From the NCBI RefSeq assembly GCF_042186555.1, contig NC_133335.1, positions 175,299,419-175,363,418 of the forward strand: DNA of 64,000 bases, written 5' to 3'. The translations under genes and the position numbers were made by a program. This document shows, one piece after another, positions 24,037-34,751 of the stretch; position 1 is the stretch's first letter, and each line of letters starts with the position of its first letter. Under the pieces are notes generated by a model, which did not search any database, had not been told where the DNA came from, and saw only the letters and a program-made list of their open reading frames with translations. This DNA is from Aquarana catesbeiana (taxonomy: Eukaryota > Chordata > Amphibia > Anura > Ranidae).

Positions 24037-24129
24037 CTCGGTAAGCCTCATGGAGACATCGGTTGTGTGTCTCCAGGTGGGAGTGGCCCAGGGCTGTCAA
24101 ACTGGGGAGCCACCCACACGCTGTCTGGC

Positions 24130-24212
24130 CAATCAGAACGCGTTTCGAAGGCACAGCCTCGACTTCTTCATGAGCTGATGAAGAAGGCGAGGCCGTGTCT
24201 TTGAAACACTCC
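24130..24212. other. Hammerhead-like motifs 2 and 3, head to head
   Basis: The plus strand has CTGATGAAGAAGGCGAGG (from 24174) and, after a variable helix, TTTGAAACACTC. The minus-strand mirror has CTCATGAAGAAGTCGAGG and CTTCGAAACGCGTTC. The order CTGATGA, hairpin, GAAAC is that of hammerhead ribozymes. An extra A follows the first box and the closing helix is very short, so activity is doubtful. Confidence 0.35.
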
Positions 24213-24490
24213 CACCCAGAGACACACAGCCGATGTCTCCATGAGGCTTACCCAGGCTCCAGCTGCGGCTAACACATGGCGCTCGTGGATCCCTCAATAG
24301 AGACTTCCCGGCGGTCCTCCTGTGCTCCTGTGACACTGCACGTGGAAGCTCACACCTGCTCTAGCACCCTGCAAGTGCTCCAAAATTTTTCACGCAAGTT
24401 TTTAGTGTTGTTTTATACCTATATAATGAATAAATTCCTAAGCTGTTTAAAGGATTGGTTTGGAGCTTCTCTTTCCTCCTTTTGCTTTCC

Positions 24491-25430
24491 TTTTGTTAAC
24501 AGTGATCGGGTTCCTCAGCCCGTGCCTGAAGCAGCCTCGCTCCCTTTACAGCCTCCATTTAGAGACTTTTTTTAGAGACTGTAACTTTTGGGGGGTTCAT
24601 CAGCCAGAACTTTCAATCCACTCACCATTCACATGGTTGCACTTTCAGGTATCAGCATGCAGATGCATGCCTTTTCATTTAAATTTTAAACTTTAATCTT
24701 TCTCATCAGATGGTTTAGAGCTGAACATTATACCAATACTGTGCATGTTTTTCCTCCTAATGTTTCAGGGACAACTGTCTAACATGGGAATTTACCCCAC
24801 TTTGGGATATCATCTCTGATTTCCTGTGGTTTATCCAGGACAGGAAGTCAAGGGAAATTTCCCTAGCAGGGACCTAGGTAGCAAACTAAAATAGAAGAAA
24901 GTTTTGGATATACAGTACATACACTATAGTGAACATGTGCTTTTTCATACAGAACAAATCAACATTTGTTATCATCCCCGCAGCAACTTATATTTGCCTT
25001 TCCTACGATCCCTGCCTTACCATTCTCCACCAGGAGCAATAAGAATATGCTCTTTGTAAGCTTCAAGGTGATGTTAGTCAGAGGTTACACAGGACTAATG
25101 GTTCAATCCTCGCCCTCATGTATAGAATCTGGTGCCTGAGTAATCAGTTGATAAACACCAGCACTGTCAAGTGGAAGGAACTGGGTTGAGCCACATGCTC
25201 TCCCATATCTGGAAGTACCAGGTATTTCTCTCTGCTCCTGGCTGTAACCATAGTGACAGCGGAAGTAAATGGGGGTTTATCCTTCTGAAGGGGCTTCCAT
25301 TAAAGTGAACCTGTTGCTTTGCCAAGCATAGGAAAAGAGTAAGTTAACTTTAATGATTCAGTCTCATCTCATTTCATTTCCAGTCTTATGTCCTACAAGC
25401 ATAGCCTAAAGTATAATTATTAAAAACCTG
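24491..25430. other. Unannotated intergenic sequence
   Basis: No repeat termini, RNA genes or supported coding frames were seen. Confidence 0.4.
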
Positions 25431-25433
25431 TTA

Positions 25434-25680
25434 TGCCGTGTACACACGACCGGTTTTGCCGTCGGAATAAACTCCGACGGTTTCTCCGACGGAACTCCGA
25501 TGGAATTCCACTCAAGCGGTCTTGCATACACGCGGTCACACCAAAGTCCGACCGCCCAGAACGCAGTGACGTACAACACGTACGACGGGACTAGAAAAAG
25601 GAAGTTCAATAGCCAGTAGCCAAAAGCTTCCGTCTCATACTTGCTTCAGAGCATGCGTAGTTTTTGGTACGTTGGAACAG
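25434..25680 (-). mobile_element. PIF/Harbinger-type MITE, one end only
   Basis: TTA (25431-25433) precedes TGCCGTGTACACACGACCGG. AAAAAGGAAGTTCAATAGCC is the reverse-complement form of the core shared with the complete copies. The other terminus is missing. Confidence 0.75.
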
Positions 25681-25761
25681 CATAGAGACGAGCAGTTTGC
25701 CAGGGTCCAGGTCTAATGAACAGCCAGTACACTAATTGGTCAGTTGTATTCTCGGCTTTAA

Positions 25762-26230
25762 AGCGGGGTTCCACCCAAATTTTGAACAATATCTGTATGT
25801 ATTCTCTTCCTTGCCTAGATGCTGACATGCCGTTTAAAAAAATTTAAATCGCCGTAATTACCTTTTATTTTTCTATTCTTCTTTGCACTTCCTGGTTCTC
25901 CTCCCGTGGGAGTAGGCGTGTTTCTAGCCTCTCCCAGGCTCCTGGGAGCTAGTCTCAGGCTTCCCAGGAAGCCACTGAGCATGTGCAGTAACGAGTGGTG
26001 AATGCTGGGAGCACAGCATTCACCACATCCAGGAAATAAATGCTTGTGGGCTTCAAATGCCCACAATGAAGATGGAAACCGCCTGCAGTGAATAATATAA
26101 GTTATTCTTTCTGACGAAATCTGACACAGGCGGACATATTACACACAATATGTGAGTATGTAATGCTGAGAAGAAAAGTTTGTGAATGAACTCAAAAAAA
26201 AAAAAAACGATAGATAGGTGGACCCCCGCT
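25762..26230 (+). mobile_element. TTAA-type MITE, complete (AGCGGGGTTCCACC family)
   Basis: AGCGGGGTTCCACC at the left and GGTGGACCCCCGCT at the right are inverted and flanked by TTAA (25758-25761 and 26231-26234). Internal short hairpins include CTCCCAGGCTCCTGGGAG and GAATGCTGGGAGCACAGCATTC. It encodes no protein. Confidence 0.85.
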
Positions 26231-26489
26231 TTAAGTAATGACCAGACCAAGGCTCTAGGCTCCCAGTTGGAGACGACTCCACCCTGCAGACAGGAGGTCT
26301 GGGCACAGGAGTCAGGAGGGCTCCAACTAGACGAGAGGTGGGAGCCTGTGCAGCACAAAGCTGCTAGTGATAAGCACGGAGTTGCTGAGTTGGACTTTCT
26401 TTTTAAATAAAAGTGGGCAAAACCAGCCCTGAAATGGAGAAAAGCGAGTGGTGGTGTCCTTAAAGTTCTACACTTGGAGTGAACCCCTG

Positions 26490-26491
<2 letters not shown>

Positions 26492-26551
<60 letters not shown>
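26492..26551. repeat. (AT)n microsatellite
   Basis: About 30 uninterrupted AT units, followed directly by the sequence carrying the purine-rich minisatellite. Tyr/Ile open frames across it are artefacts. Confidence 0.95.
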
Positions 26552-26554
<3 letters not shown>

Positions 26555-28774
26555 TTACGCCACCTCAGGCAGCCCTCTCCTCTGCAGTCTGCCACATAGA
26601 ACAGAAGCCGATAGAGGAAGTTTTCTATACCATTCACTTCCTCCACCAGCTTCTGTATGCTAGGCATCCAGGGAATGTGCTCCACAGCTGACTAATCAGG
26701 TTTCAGAGGCAGCTCTCCCTGCCTGCTGTCTGTCAGTCTCAGATCAGTGTAGCACGGAGCCGAGCTCTCTGAAACTCCTCCTCGGTTCTTTGCTACACTG
26801 ATCTACTGATCTGACAGGCGGAGCTGCACGGAGAAGACTGTACAGAAAGCTGAGGGGGAGGGAGCCTGATTTGACAGAACAGAAGTCTGCTCAGCACAGC
26901 TCTAATGAAGGTGAGAGAGCTGTTGAGGGAAAGGGGGGGGGGGCTGGTTGTGTAGAGAGTAGAGACTAAAGTTGTGGATCTTCTGCAGTCTGCAGAGATT
27001 GTGCAAAGAGAGTTTTGAGGAGGGGAAATGTATACAGGGTCAAGAGTGCTGGGGGGGGCCTTGGGGTGCAGAGGTGGAAGATGGGGGGTTGTAGAGAGTT
27101 AGAGCTGTGGATGGGGGCGCAGAAGTGAAATGTGGAGGGGTAAATATAGGCTGTGGATGGGAGTGCAGAGGTGATTGTGGACTGGGGGTGTAAGCAGTGG
27201 ATGGGGGGTGTGCAGAGGTGATATGTTGACAGAGGTTAAAAGGGGAATTGTGGATGGGGGAGGGGACTGGCATGGTGAAGTGAATTGTGAAATGTGGGGG
27301 CGGAGGGGGTGAGCTGGCTGTGGATGGAGGGGGGGTGAACTGTGGAGAGGGGGGGAGAGGGTGAACTGTGGAAAGGGTGAGCTGTGTGGGGGGGTGAACT
27401 GTGGAGAGGGTGAGATGTGGGGGGAGGTGAACTGTGGAGAGGGTGAGATGTGGGGGGAGCTGAACTGTGGAGAGGGTGAGATGTGGGGGGAGGTGAATTG
27501 TGGAGAGGGTGAGATGTGGGGGGAGGTGAACTGTGGAGAGATGGGAGAGGGTGAGCTGTGCGAGGGGGGGAGGTGAACTGTGGAGAGGGTGAGATGTGGG
27601 GGGGAGGTGAACAGTGGAGAGGATGAGATGTGGGGGGGAGGTGAACTGTGGAGAGGCGGGAGAGGGTGAGCTGTGGGGGGAGGTGAACTGTGGAGAGGGT
27701 GAGATGTGGGGGGGTGAACTGTGGAGAGGGTGAGCTGTGGGGGGGATTGAACTGTGGACAAGAGAAGAGAAGGTAACCTGTGGGTGGAGGGGGGTGAGCT
27801 GTAGAGAGAGGGAGCGAGAGGGTGAGCTGGGGGAGAACTGTGGAGAAGGGGGAGAGGGTGAGCTGTGGGGGGGACTGTGGAGAGGGTGAGCTGTGGGGGG
27901 GTGAACTGTGCAGGTGGAGAGGGTGAGCTGTGGGGGGAGGTGAACTGTGGAGAGGGGAGAGAGGGTGAGCTGTGGGGGGGAGGTGAACTGTGGAGAGGAA
28001 GGGGGAGAGGGTGAGTTGTGGGGGGTGAACTGTGGAGAGGAAGGGGGAGAGGGTGAGCTGTGGGGGGGTTAACTGTGGAGAAGGGGGAGAACTGTGGAGA
28101 GGGGGAGAGGGTGATCTGTGGGGGGAGGTGAACTGTGGAGAGGAAGGGGGAGAGGGTGAGCTGTGGGGGGAGGTGAACTGTGGAGAGGGGGGAGAGGGTG
28201 AGCTGTGGGGGGGAGGTGAACTGTGGAGAGGAAGGGGGAGAGGGTGAGCTGTGGGGGGTGAACTGTGGAGAGGAAGGGGGAGAGGGTGAGCTGTGGGGGG
28301 GTTAACTGTGGAGAAGGGGGAGAACTGTGGAGAGGGGGGAGAGGGTGAGCTGTGGGGGGAGGTGAACTGTGGAGAGGAAGGGGGAGAGGGTGAGCTATGG
28401 GGTGGAGGGAGGTGAGCTGTGGGGGAGTGAACTGTGGACGAGAGAAGAGAAGGTAACCAGAGGGAGGAGGGGGTGAGCTGTGGAGAGGGGAGGGGGTAAA
28501 CTGAGAAGAGAAGGTAAGCTGTGCATGGAGGGAAAGGTAACCTGTGTGTGTGTGTGGGGGGGGGGTGAGCTGTGGACGAGAGAAGAGAAGGTGACCTGTG
28601 GATGGGGAGGTGAGCTGTAGACAGGGAGGGAGAAGGTAAAGAACACCTTACTTCTCTTTTCCAAGGAATGGCGGTATTGGGGGCGGGAATAGGGGGGGTT
28701 GGGGGGGGTGAGGGGGCGGAGAATTGACTGGGGAGGGTGGGTTCCTGCACCTATTCTCTGAGAAAAAAACCCTG
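26552..28774 (+). mobile_element. hAT-type element with right terminus, carrying minisatellite
   Basis: The right end, read inward as CAGGGTTTTTTTCTCAGAGA then ATAGGTGCAGGAAC, matches the left end of the hAT element at 58861 (CAGACTTTTTTTTCTCAGAA, then CAGGTGCAGGAAC). A matching left terminus was not found near 26552, so the left limit is approximate. A hairpin GATCAGTGTAGCA / TGCTACACTGATC lies near 26741-26805. The bulk is the minisatellite. Confidence 0.55.
27030..28650 (+). repeat. 1.6-kb purine-rich minisatellite
   Basis: The unit is about 33 bp, GAGGGTGAGCTGTGGGGGGA followed by GGTGAACTGTGGA, with many length variants built from G runs of 4-9. One strand is almost pure G/A/T with few C. 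The 504-codon minus-strand frame (HSSPSP/PPHISPSP-type) is a translation of the pyrimidine strand and not a gene. It could adopt G-quadruplex or triplex forms. Confidence 0.9.
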
Positions 28775-28794
28775 TATATATGTATATATATATA

Positions 28795-30028
28795 GAGTTG
28801 TGCTCATAAGTTTACATACCCTGGCAGAATTTATGATTTCTTGGTCACTTTTCATAGTATATGAATGATGACACAAAAACATTTCTTTCACACATGGTTA
28901 GTGGTTGAAGCCATTTATTATCAATCAACTGTGTTTACTCTTATTAAATCATAATGACAATAGAAACTAACAAAATGACCCTGATCAAACGTTTACATAC
29001 CCTGGTGATTTTGGCCTGATAACATGCACACCAGTTGACACAAAGGGGTTTGAATGGCTATTAAAGGTAACCATCCTCACCTGTGATCTGTTTGCTTGTA
29101 ATTAGTGTGTGTGTATAAAAGGTCAATGAGTTTCTGGACTCCTGACAGACCCTTGCACCTTTCATCCAGTGCTGCACTGACGTTTCTGGATTCTGAGTCA
29201 TAGGGAAAGCAAAAGAATTGTCACTAGATCTGTGGGAAAAGAGGTAGTTGAACTGTATAAAACAGCAAAGGGATATAAAAAGATATCCAAGGAATTGAGA
29301 ATGCCAATCAGCAGTGTTCAAACTCTAATCAAGAAGTGGAAAATGAGGGGTTCTGTTGAAACCAAACCACGGTCAGGTAGACCAACTAAAATTTCAGCCA
29401 CAACTGCCAGGAAAATTGTTCGGGATGCAAAGAAAAACCCACAAATAACTTTAGGTGAAATACAGGACTCTGAAAATATGTAGTGTGGCTGTTTCAAGAT
29501 GCGCAATAAGGCGGCACTTGGATAAAGATGGGCTGCATGGTCGAGTCGCCTGAAAAAAGCCATTACTATGCAAATGCCACAAAGTATCCTGCTTACAATA
29601 CAATAAACAGCACAGAGACAAGCCTCAAACCTTCTGGAAAAGTAATTTGGAGTGATGAGACCAAAATTTTAGTCACAACCGTAAACGCTACATTTGGAGA
29701 GGAGTCAACAAGGCCTATGATGAAAGCTACACCATTCCTACTGTGAAACACGGAGGTGGATCACTGATGTTTTGGGGATGTGTGAGCTACAAAGGCACAG
29801 GAAATTTGGTCAAAATTGATGGCAAGATGAATGCATGTTATCAAAAAATACTGGAGGAACATTTGCATTCCTCAGCCAGGAAGCTGCGCATGGGACGTAC
29901 TTGGACATTCCAACATGACAATAAACCAAAACACAAGGCCAAGTCGACCTGTTATTGGCTACAGCAGAATAAAGTGAAGGTTCTGGAGTGGCCATCTCAA
30001 TCTCCTGACCTCAATATTATTGAGCCAC
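28795..30028 (+). mobile_element. Tc1-like element A, 5' half
   Basis: The terminus GAGTTGTGCTCATAAGTTTA continues CATACCCTGGCAG and matches the inverted end at 47378-47420. The 5' leader and transposase start follow. It stops in mid-transposase at GCCAC (30024-30028), where an LTR begins. The 3' half, starting at exactly this codon, lies on the opposite strand at 47378-48229. Confidence 0.88.
29200..30028 (+). pseudogene. Tc1-type transposase A, N-terminal and DDE part
   Basis: The expected start codon is ATA at 29200. The helix-turn-helix DNA-binding part is visible (KISKELRMPISSVQTLIKKW, then RSGRPTKIS). After a stop near 29480 come the first catalytic Asp (VIWSDETKI) and, in another frame, KHGGGSLMFWGC. 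The second catalytic Asp follows in FQHDNKPKHKA, then SQSPDLNIIEP with the third catalytic residue Glu. The coding frame breaks at the LTR junction. Multiple frame changes make it inactive. Family members cut and paste at TA. Confidence 0.88.
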
Positions 30029-30308
30029 TGTCAGGAGACTTAGTAGACCAGACTGTATGGACTGCACAGAGATAACCCAAAACGCATGTAAAGTGAATAA
30101 TGATATTTATTAAAATAGATGATAAATCAGAAAATACAAACAGTGCACAACCAACCCAACAAACCCACCAACAACAACAATATATACAGCAAGGGGCAGT
30201 ATCGGAATCACAGATGTCAGCCAGGCCAGGGTCATACATGGCTGGTCAGCAGGACAAGGGATATACCAGAAGCGTAAACGTTAGCCAAGCCAAGGTCATA
30301 CACAGGAA
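30029..30308 (-). mobile_element. LTR fragment (3' end), in Tc1-A
   Basis: Reverse complement of 48667-48949, the last 280 bases of the LTR at 48230. It begins TGTCAGGAGAC directly after the Tc1-A codon and ends abruptly near 30308. It is in antisense to Tc1-A, as the complete insertion at 48230 is. Its far edge is one junction of the proposed inversion. Confidence 0.9.
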
Positions 30309-30363
30309 AATGAGTTTGAATGTTATTGCTTAATTCTGAGCACAGCTACATTCCCAGTTATAA

Positions 30364-31668
30364 TAAGGGCATATATATTTTCTCAAGCACACAACACTGG
30401 CAATCTCTCCGTCTGGTTGGTGGATTTTCCTGCAGCTTCACCCTGTAAGTACACTTATTCACAATGTGCTCCCGCACTGATGTTGTCCTATATGGAATGA
30501 TCGGTTTACTATACTGATCATGTATATATATATAATATACGCCTTTTTTCCTGTATACAATACCATCTTTACTTTATATACGTTCAGATTTGCTAACTCC
30601 ATTTGGACGGGCGTCTATTGAGCCCGATTCAATCCTGTGGCCAATCCCGGGTTAGGTCACAATTGAGTGTAAGCACACAGGGCAACACAGTGCGGCTACA
30701 CATTTATTACCACACCGATACTAGGTAATATATCCAAGATTATTTGTTATTTTCCATAGTGGGCACCTCTTCTCTAGTTTCACTATTTTTATTTAATTTT
30801 CACCGCTTTTTTTTTTTACATTTTTTGTTTCTGAATGACACCCCTTGCATGCTCACATCTTACACACGTTTTCTGCCTGCCACACACTATGGCATTCACT
30901 GTTATTTGATGTTTTTACTTCCAGAGCCAAAAAATATCAACCACCATCCCTACACTTTGTCTCTATAGCATCACATTCCACCAGTGTTATAAACCAGCTC
31001 ATGTACACCACCTGGGTATGTTTTTATGTTTCAACCTGAGTTTTCTAACTATTTTTTATGCACGGTTTATGCATTAATATTTCCTGTGGTCCTGTGGTCC
31101 GGGCATACATATGGGGGGCGATTTCTAGTGTGACCTCTCGTAAGCCACATCTTTGGGATTTTGCCCTGGTATTGGAGGCTGCGCCGGTGGAGGTGTCATA
31201 GTACCTCTGGGGGAAAAGTGAGCAGGCAATTTTTGATTTTAAGGGGACCCTTTATAGGAAGCTTCTCGTCTTAGGACACGCACCATTGGGTAACTATGTC
31301 ATATAGAATATGGTATACCTTCTCTAAAATACATGTAATCAAGTCCTGATATATGTACTTTTGTTGTTTATTTTTAGCAGACTGACCTCTGAAGAAGACC
31401 TGGGATATATAGGTCGAAACGCGTCAGTTCCATTTCTCTGATACTGACAATATATATACAATGTTGTTATGAAAATATGTCTGCATCATATGTGTTGGTT
31501 GTCACGAGACTTGTAAACACTCTCTATATTGGAGCTCATTTTTTTAACCGTTGTGTTGAAGTAACTTTTGTACAATAAAATATAAATCCTTTTTACAAAC
31601 ATTGGTTTAATACTTTAATTTTGCTGCCTAAAAACCCCATCTGGGGAAACCCTCTTTCTATTTTTGCT
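30364..31668 (+). mobile_element. Unclassified 1.3-kb insertion with 9-bp TSD
   Basis: It is flanked by CAGTTATAA (30355-30363 and 31669-31677). The ends are not inverted repeats. Near its 3' part is a hammerhead-like motif (31392-31425), and AATAAA-like words lie about 170 bases later (31574). There is no supported coding frame. Together with the fold-back repeat at 23095 it may belong to a ribozyme-bearing retroelement group, but this is speculative. Confidence 0.5.
31376..31432 (+). other. Hammerhead-like motif 4 (best formed)
   Basis: In order: ACTGAC, CTCTGAAGAA, a perfect 5-bp hairpin GACCT/AGGTC, then CGAAACGCGTCAGT. CTGAAGA fits the CUGANGA core and GAAAC the second box. ACTGAC at the front pairs with GTCAGT at the back as an outer stem. 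ACGCGT is self-complementary, so closure may need a dimer. An extra A after the first box departs from the canonical core. Confidence 0.4.
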
Positions 31669-31785
31669 CAGTTATAAGATGGTGTGTACACTTATGCAAC
31701 CACATTATTATTTTTTTTATTATTTTTACTTCCCCCCTAAAAGATTTCAGTATGTTTTTCATTTGAGTTGTACAGTTTATAATTA

Positions 31786-32757
31786 ACCACCTGCCTACCA
31801 GGCACGAACACCCCCTTCCTGCCCAAGCCATTTTTCAGCTTTTAGCGCTGTTTCACTTTGAATGACAATTGCGCGGTCATGCAAATGAAATTTTTATCAT
31901 TTTTTTCCCCACAAATAGAGCTTTCTTTTGGTGGTATCTGATCACCTCTGCGGTTTTTATTTCTTGCGCTATAAACAAAAGAAGAGGGACAAGTTTGAAA
32001 AAACACAATATTTTTTACTTTTTGCTATAATAAATATCCAATTTTTTTTTTTTTTTAAACAAATGTTTTCCTCAGTTTAGGCCGATACGTATTCTTCTGC
32101 ATATTTCTGGTAAAAAAAAAATCGCAAAATCGCAATAAGCGTATATTGATTGGTTTGCGCAAAAGTTATAGCGTCTACAAAATAGGGGATAGGTTTATAG
32201 CATTTTTATTATATTTTTTTTTACTAGCAATGGCAGCGATCTGTGATTTTTATCGTGACTGCGATATTGCGGCGGACATATCGGACACTTTTGACACATT
32301 TTTGGGACCATTCACATTTATACAGCGATCCGTGCTATGAAAAAGCATTGATTACTGTGTAAATGTGACTGGCAGGGAAGGGGTTAACACTAGAGGGTGA
32401 TCGGGGGGTTGTGTGTCCTGGGAGTGATTCTAACTGTGGGGGGAGGGGACTGACTGGGGGAGGTGACCGATCGGTGTCCCTATGTACAAGGGACACACCA
32501 TCGGTCTCCTCTCCTCTGACAGGACGTGGATCTGTGTGTTTATACACACAGATCCACGGTCCTGCTCAGTTACTGGGCAATCGTGGGTGCCTGGCAATCG
32601 CGGCCGCCGGGCACGCGCATTGGGTCCCCGGTGACGCGGTAGGCACTCGTGCACACCCTAGTGGCCCGGAAGGAGATCACGTCATATGATGGCAGCCCAG
32701 AACGAGAGCTGCCTCGTCCCGCCTCCATATGACAGTGGGCGGGCGGCTAGTGCTTAA
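31786..32757 (+). repeat. Family B TTAA-type repeat, inserted in Tc1-B
   Basis: It starts CCACCTGCCTACCAGG after TTAA and ends GGCGGCTAGTGC before TTAA. It interrupts the Tc1-B terminal repeat at GTTTATAATTAA / TTAAAAGGTGGGAAAA. The other Tc1-B end reads CACATTAAAGGTGG without the insert, giving an empty site and showing TTAA duplication. A hairpin of AGGACGTGGATCTGTGTG / CACACAGATCCACGGTCCT lies near 32520-32563. CATATGA words occur near the right end. Confidence 0.85.
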
Positions 32758-32825
32758 AAGGTGGGAAAAGTTCTGAAATTATTTATCTTTTGATTTATTT
32801 ACAAAAAAAACCTCAAAAAATCTTG

Positions 32826-34747
32826 GTTGTGTTCTGCATTGGGCTCACAGCAGCTGGTTCCTATATCATCTGTTTAGTATTTTTTTGTTTTCTCCAGCCT
32901 CCTCCAATAAAGGCAATAAGATGGCTTGGTTCAATTGTACACCTTTAAAGCGGGATTCCGGCCAGCTAAAAAAACATTTTAAAGTCAGCAGCTACAAACA
33001 CTTACACTACAAAAGACTTACCTGTCCTGGGTGCCCGCGATGTCGGGCCCCCGAGGCCGAACCGCCCCTTGGCTCTCGGGTCCCGGCACCACCATCCTAT
33101 GTAAGGGAAACAGGCAGTGGAGCCTTGCGGCTTTACTGCCAGTCTCCTACTGTGCACGCGCGAGCAGCGCAGCTATCTGTGAATGGCCCCGTGGTGTTCT
33201 GGGAACACACACAGTTCCCAGAAGACAACAGGGCCACTCACCGAGGAGAAGAACACGCCGCGGAATAGGAAGAGGCAGATTAGGAAGACTGCCTAGCAAC
33301 AAGGGTTTAGGTAAGTATAAAAAAAAATTTTTTTCCAAATGTTTTTTTTACATTTTTTAGGAATTTTGGTGACATTTTTTTTTTTTACGGGTTTAACTGT
33401 TATATTTGTACATAAATAACAATACAAATTCATATTTTGTGAACCTTGCATTGGACAAATATTTAGTTTGGGCTGTTTGCATTAATCCTGCACAGAATGT
33501 GGGGCCATTAAAGTTAAATCATTGTCTTAAAGAATGCCTGTAACTCTGTCTAGTAGCACCTTGCATGCAGCTACTGCTAATGCTTAGATGCAGCTTGACT
33601 GGTAAACCCTTATTTACTAGGTCTAGCTTTCATGAAATATATCTCAATGGCTTATTTTGTTCTACCATGCTCTTGTGTAAGAACTGCAATTTCATGTTCT
33701 AAAAAGATAACTTTCAGGCAATATTATAATTTCTTTTTGCTTGCTATGTTGTTAGTTTTAGCTAGATAACACAAGTCCTTAGTTTCTGTCTTACATATTT
33801 TCCTGATGCCACAATATAATATATTATAACAATACTGTATGATCATGCTGAGATGTCCATCTAGGCTATATTAAGTATTGTGGCAGCAGTAGTATAACAG
33901 CACCTTAGCTTGGGTTGAAATAACCCCACATCACAGATTTTTATAATAACATGTATTCTGTTATAAGATCAAAATTTACCCGAACCTATTGTAATGTATC
34001 TGCCCCTAATAAATTTGTCAACACTATATCAGAAACATATAATTAGGACAATTTCTATTGTATGCACTAATTTTAATTACACAAATACTATCTACTTGAA
34101 GAAGAATATTTTACCTCCTAAAAAAATATACCTTTGTAAATGCACTGTTTTTAACATAAAAAGATGTTTAATGTGTATTAATTTAGTACAACTAGACTTT
34201 TCACTTAAATTTAACTTTGCCATTCTATTAAAGGTTACCCTTAGAAATACATTGATGTTACCACGATTGGAAAACAGATTCAAAATAACTGTGATCACAT
34301 TGTTTATCATCATATTAATTAAAGCCCAACTGATGCTTTTCATACACATGCTTACATACGTATCACATTATTATTACAAATTGTATTTTAAGCTAACAAG
34401 GGGAGTAACTAGGCAGGCTCATTTCTTTTTAGGACTCAAAAAAAATGTTAACAAGTAATCAAAACATTATTATTGCCGTGCGCACAATAAGTGCATTGTG
34501 CAATACATAAGCAAAGCATACAAAATGGAATACAGTTTTATACAGAATTTACAATTTCTTTTTACAGCATGTTAAAATGTGTTGCATCAAGGCAGCCCTT
34601 TGAAATGAACAGGCAGGAAATGCACGAAAAAGATACAATTTTTTCAATGCAGCGTACCATAACACACGGTTTTGCTTTACTTTGCATTGTGGTGTACTGC
34701 AACATATGTGTGTTGGAGCTCCATTGCCCTAGTGCGTTGCAGTATTA
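32826..34747. other. Partial TTAA MITE, then unique AT-rich sequence
   Basis: TTAA (32945-32948) with AGCGGGATTCCGGCC opens a MITE of the 25762 type whose right end is not found; it runs to perhaps 33370 and includes a GC-rich part. From 33371 to 34747 the sequence is unique and AT-rich. A 154-codon frame (33994-34458) has no recognisable domain and is judged to be chance. Confidence 0.45.
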
Positions 34748-34751
34748 TTAA

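Larger units (their letters stand above)
23095..24490. repeat. Large fold-back repeat, arms about 370 bp, split by solo LTR
   Basis: The left arm (23095-23349 continuing at 24042-24165) is the reverse complement of the right arm (24170-24490). Examples are GCACTTGCAGAGCGCTAGAG against CTCTAGCACCCTGCAAGTGC, and GGAGACATCGGTTGTGTG against CACACAGCCGATGTCTCC. The centre is near 24168. The left arm becomes continuous only when the LTR at 23350-24036 is removed, so the LTR is younger. The short open frames in both arms (86 and 99 codons) are mirror images and not genes. Confidence 0.85.
30309..32825 (-). mobile_element. Tc1-like element B, 5' terminal part (interrupted twice)
   Basis: Three pieces read on the minus strand. 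Bases 31669-31785 and 32758-32825 match the Tc1-B terminal repeat at 52976-53130, sharing TATGCAACCA, AAAAGATTTCAGT, GAGTTGTACAGTTTAT and AATTATTTATC. Bases 30309-30363 look like the leader of this family (from memory). An unclassified insert (30364-31668) and a family B repeat (31786-32757) separate them. This end lies in the same orientation as the other Tc1-B end, although the termini of an intact element must be inverted. Confidence 0.7.

Noticed and set aside
24276..24575. 99-codon frame mirrored by an 86-codon frame at 23055-23315
   Set aside because: The two are opposite arms of a fold-back repeat, so similarity reflects DNA symmetry and not protein conservation.
27236..28750. 504-codon minus-strand open frame rich in Ser, Pro and His
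   Set aside because: It is the translation of the purine-rich minisatellite; stop codons are simply absent from the unit, and neighbouring frames are open too.
33994..34458. 154-codon open frame
   Set aside because: AT-rich, no domain, no codon bias, and no splice or promoter context that I can support.
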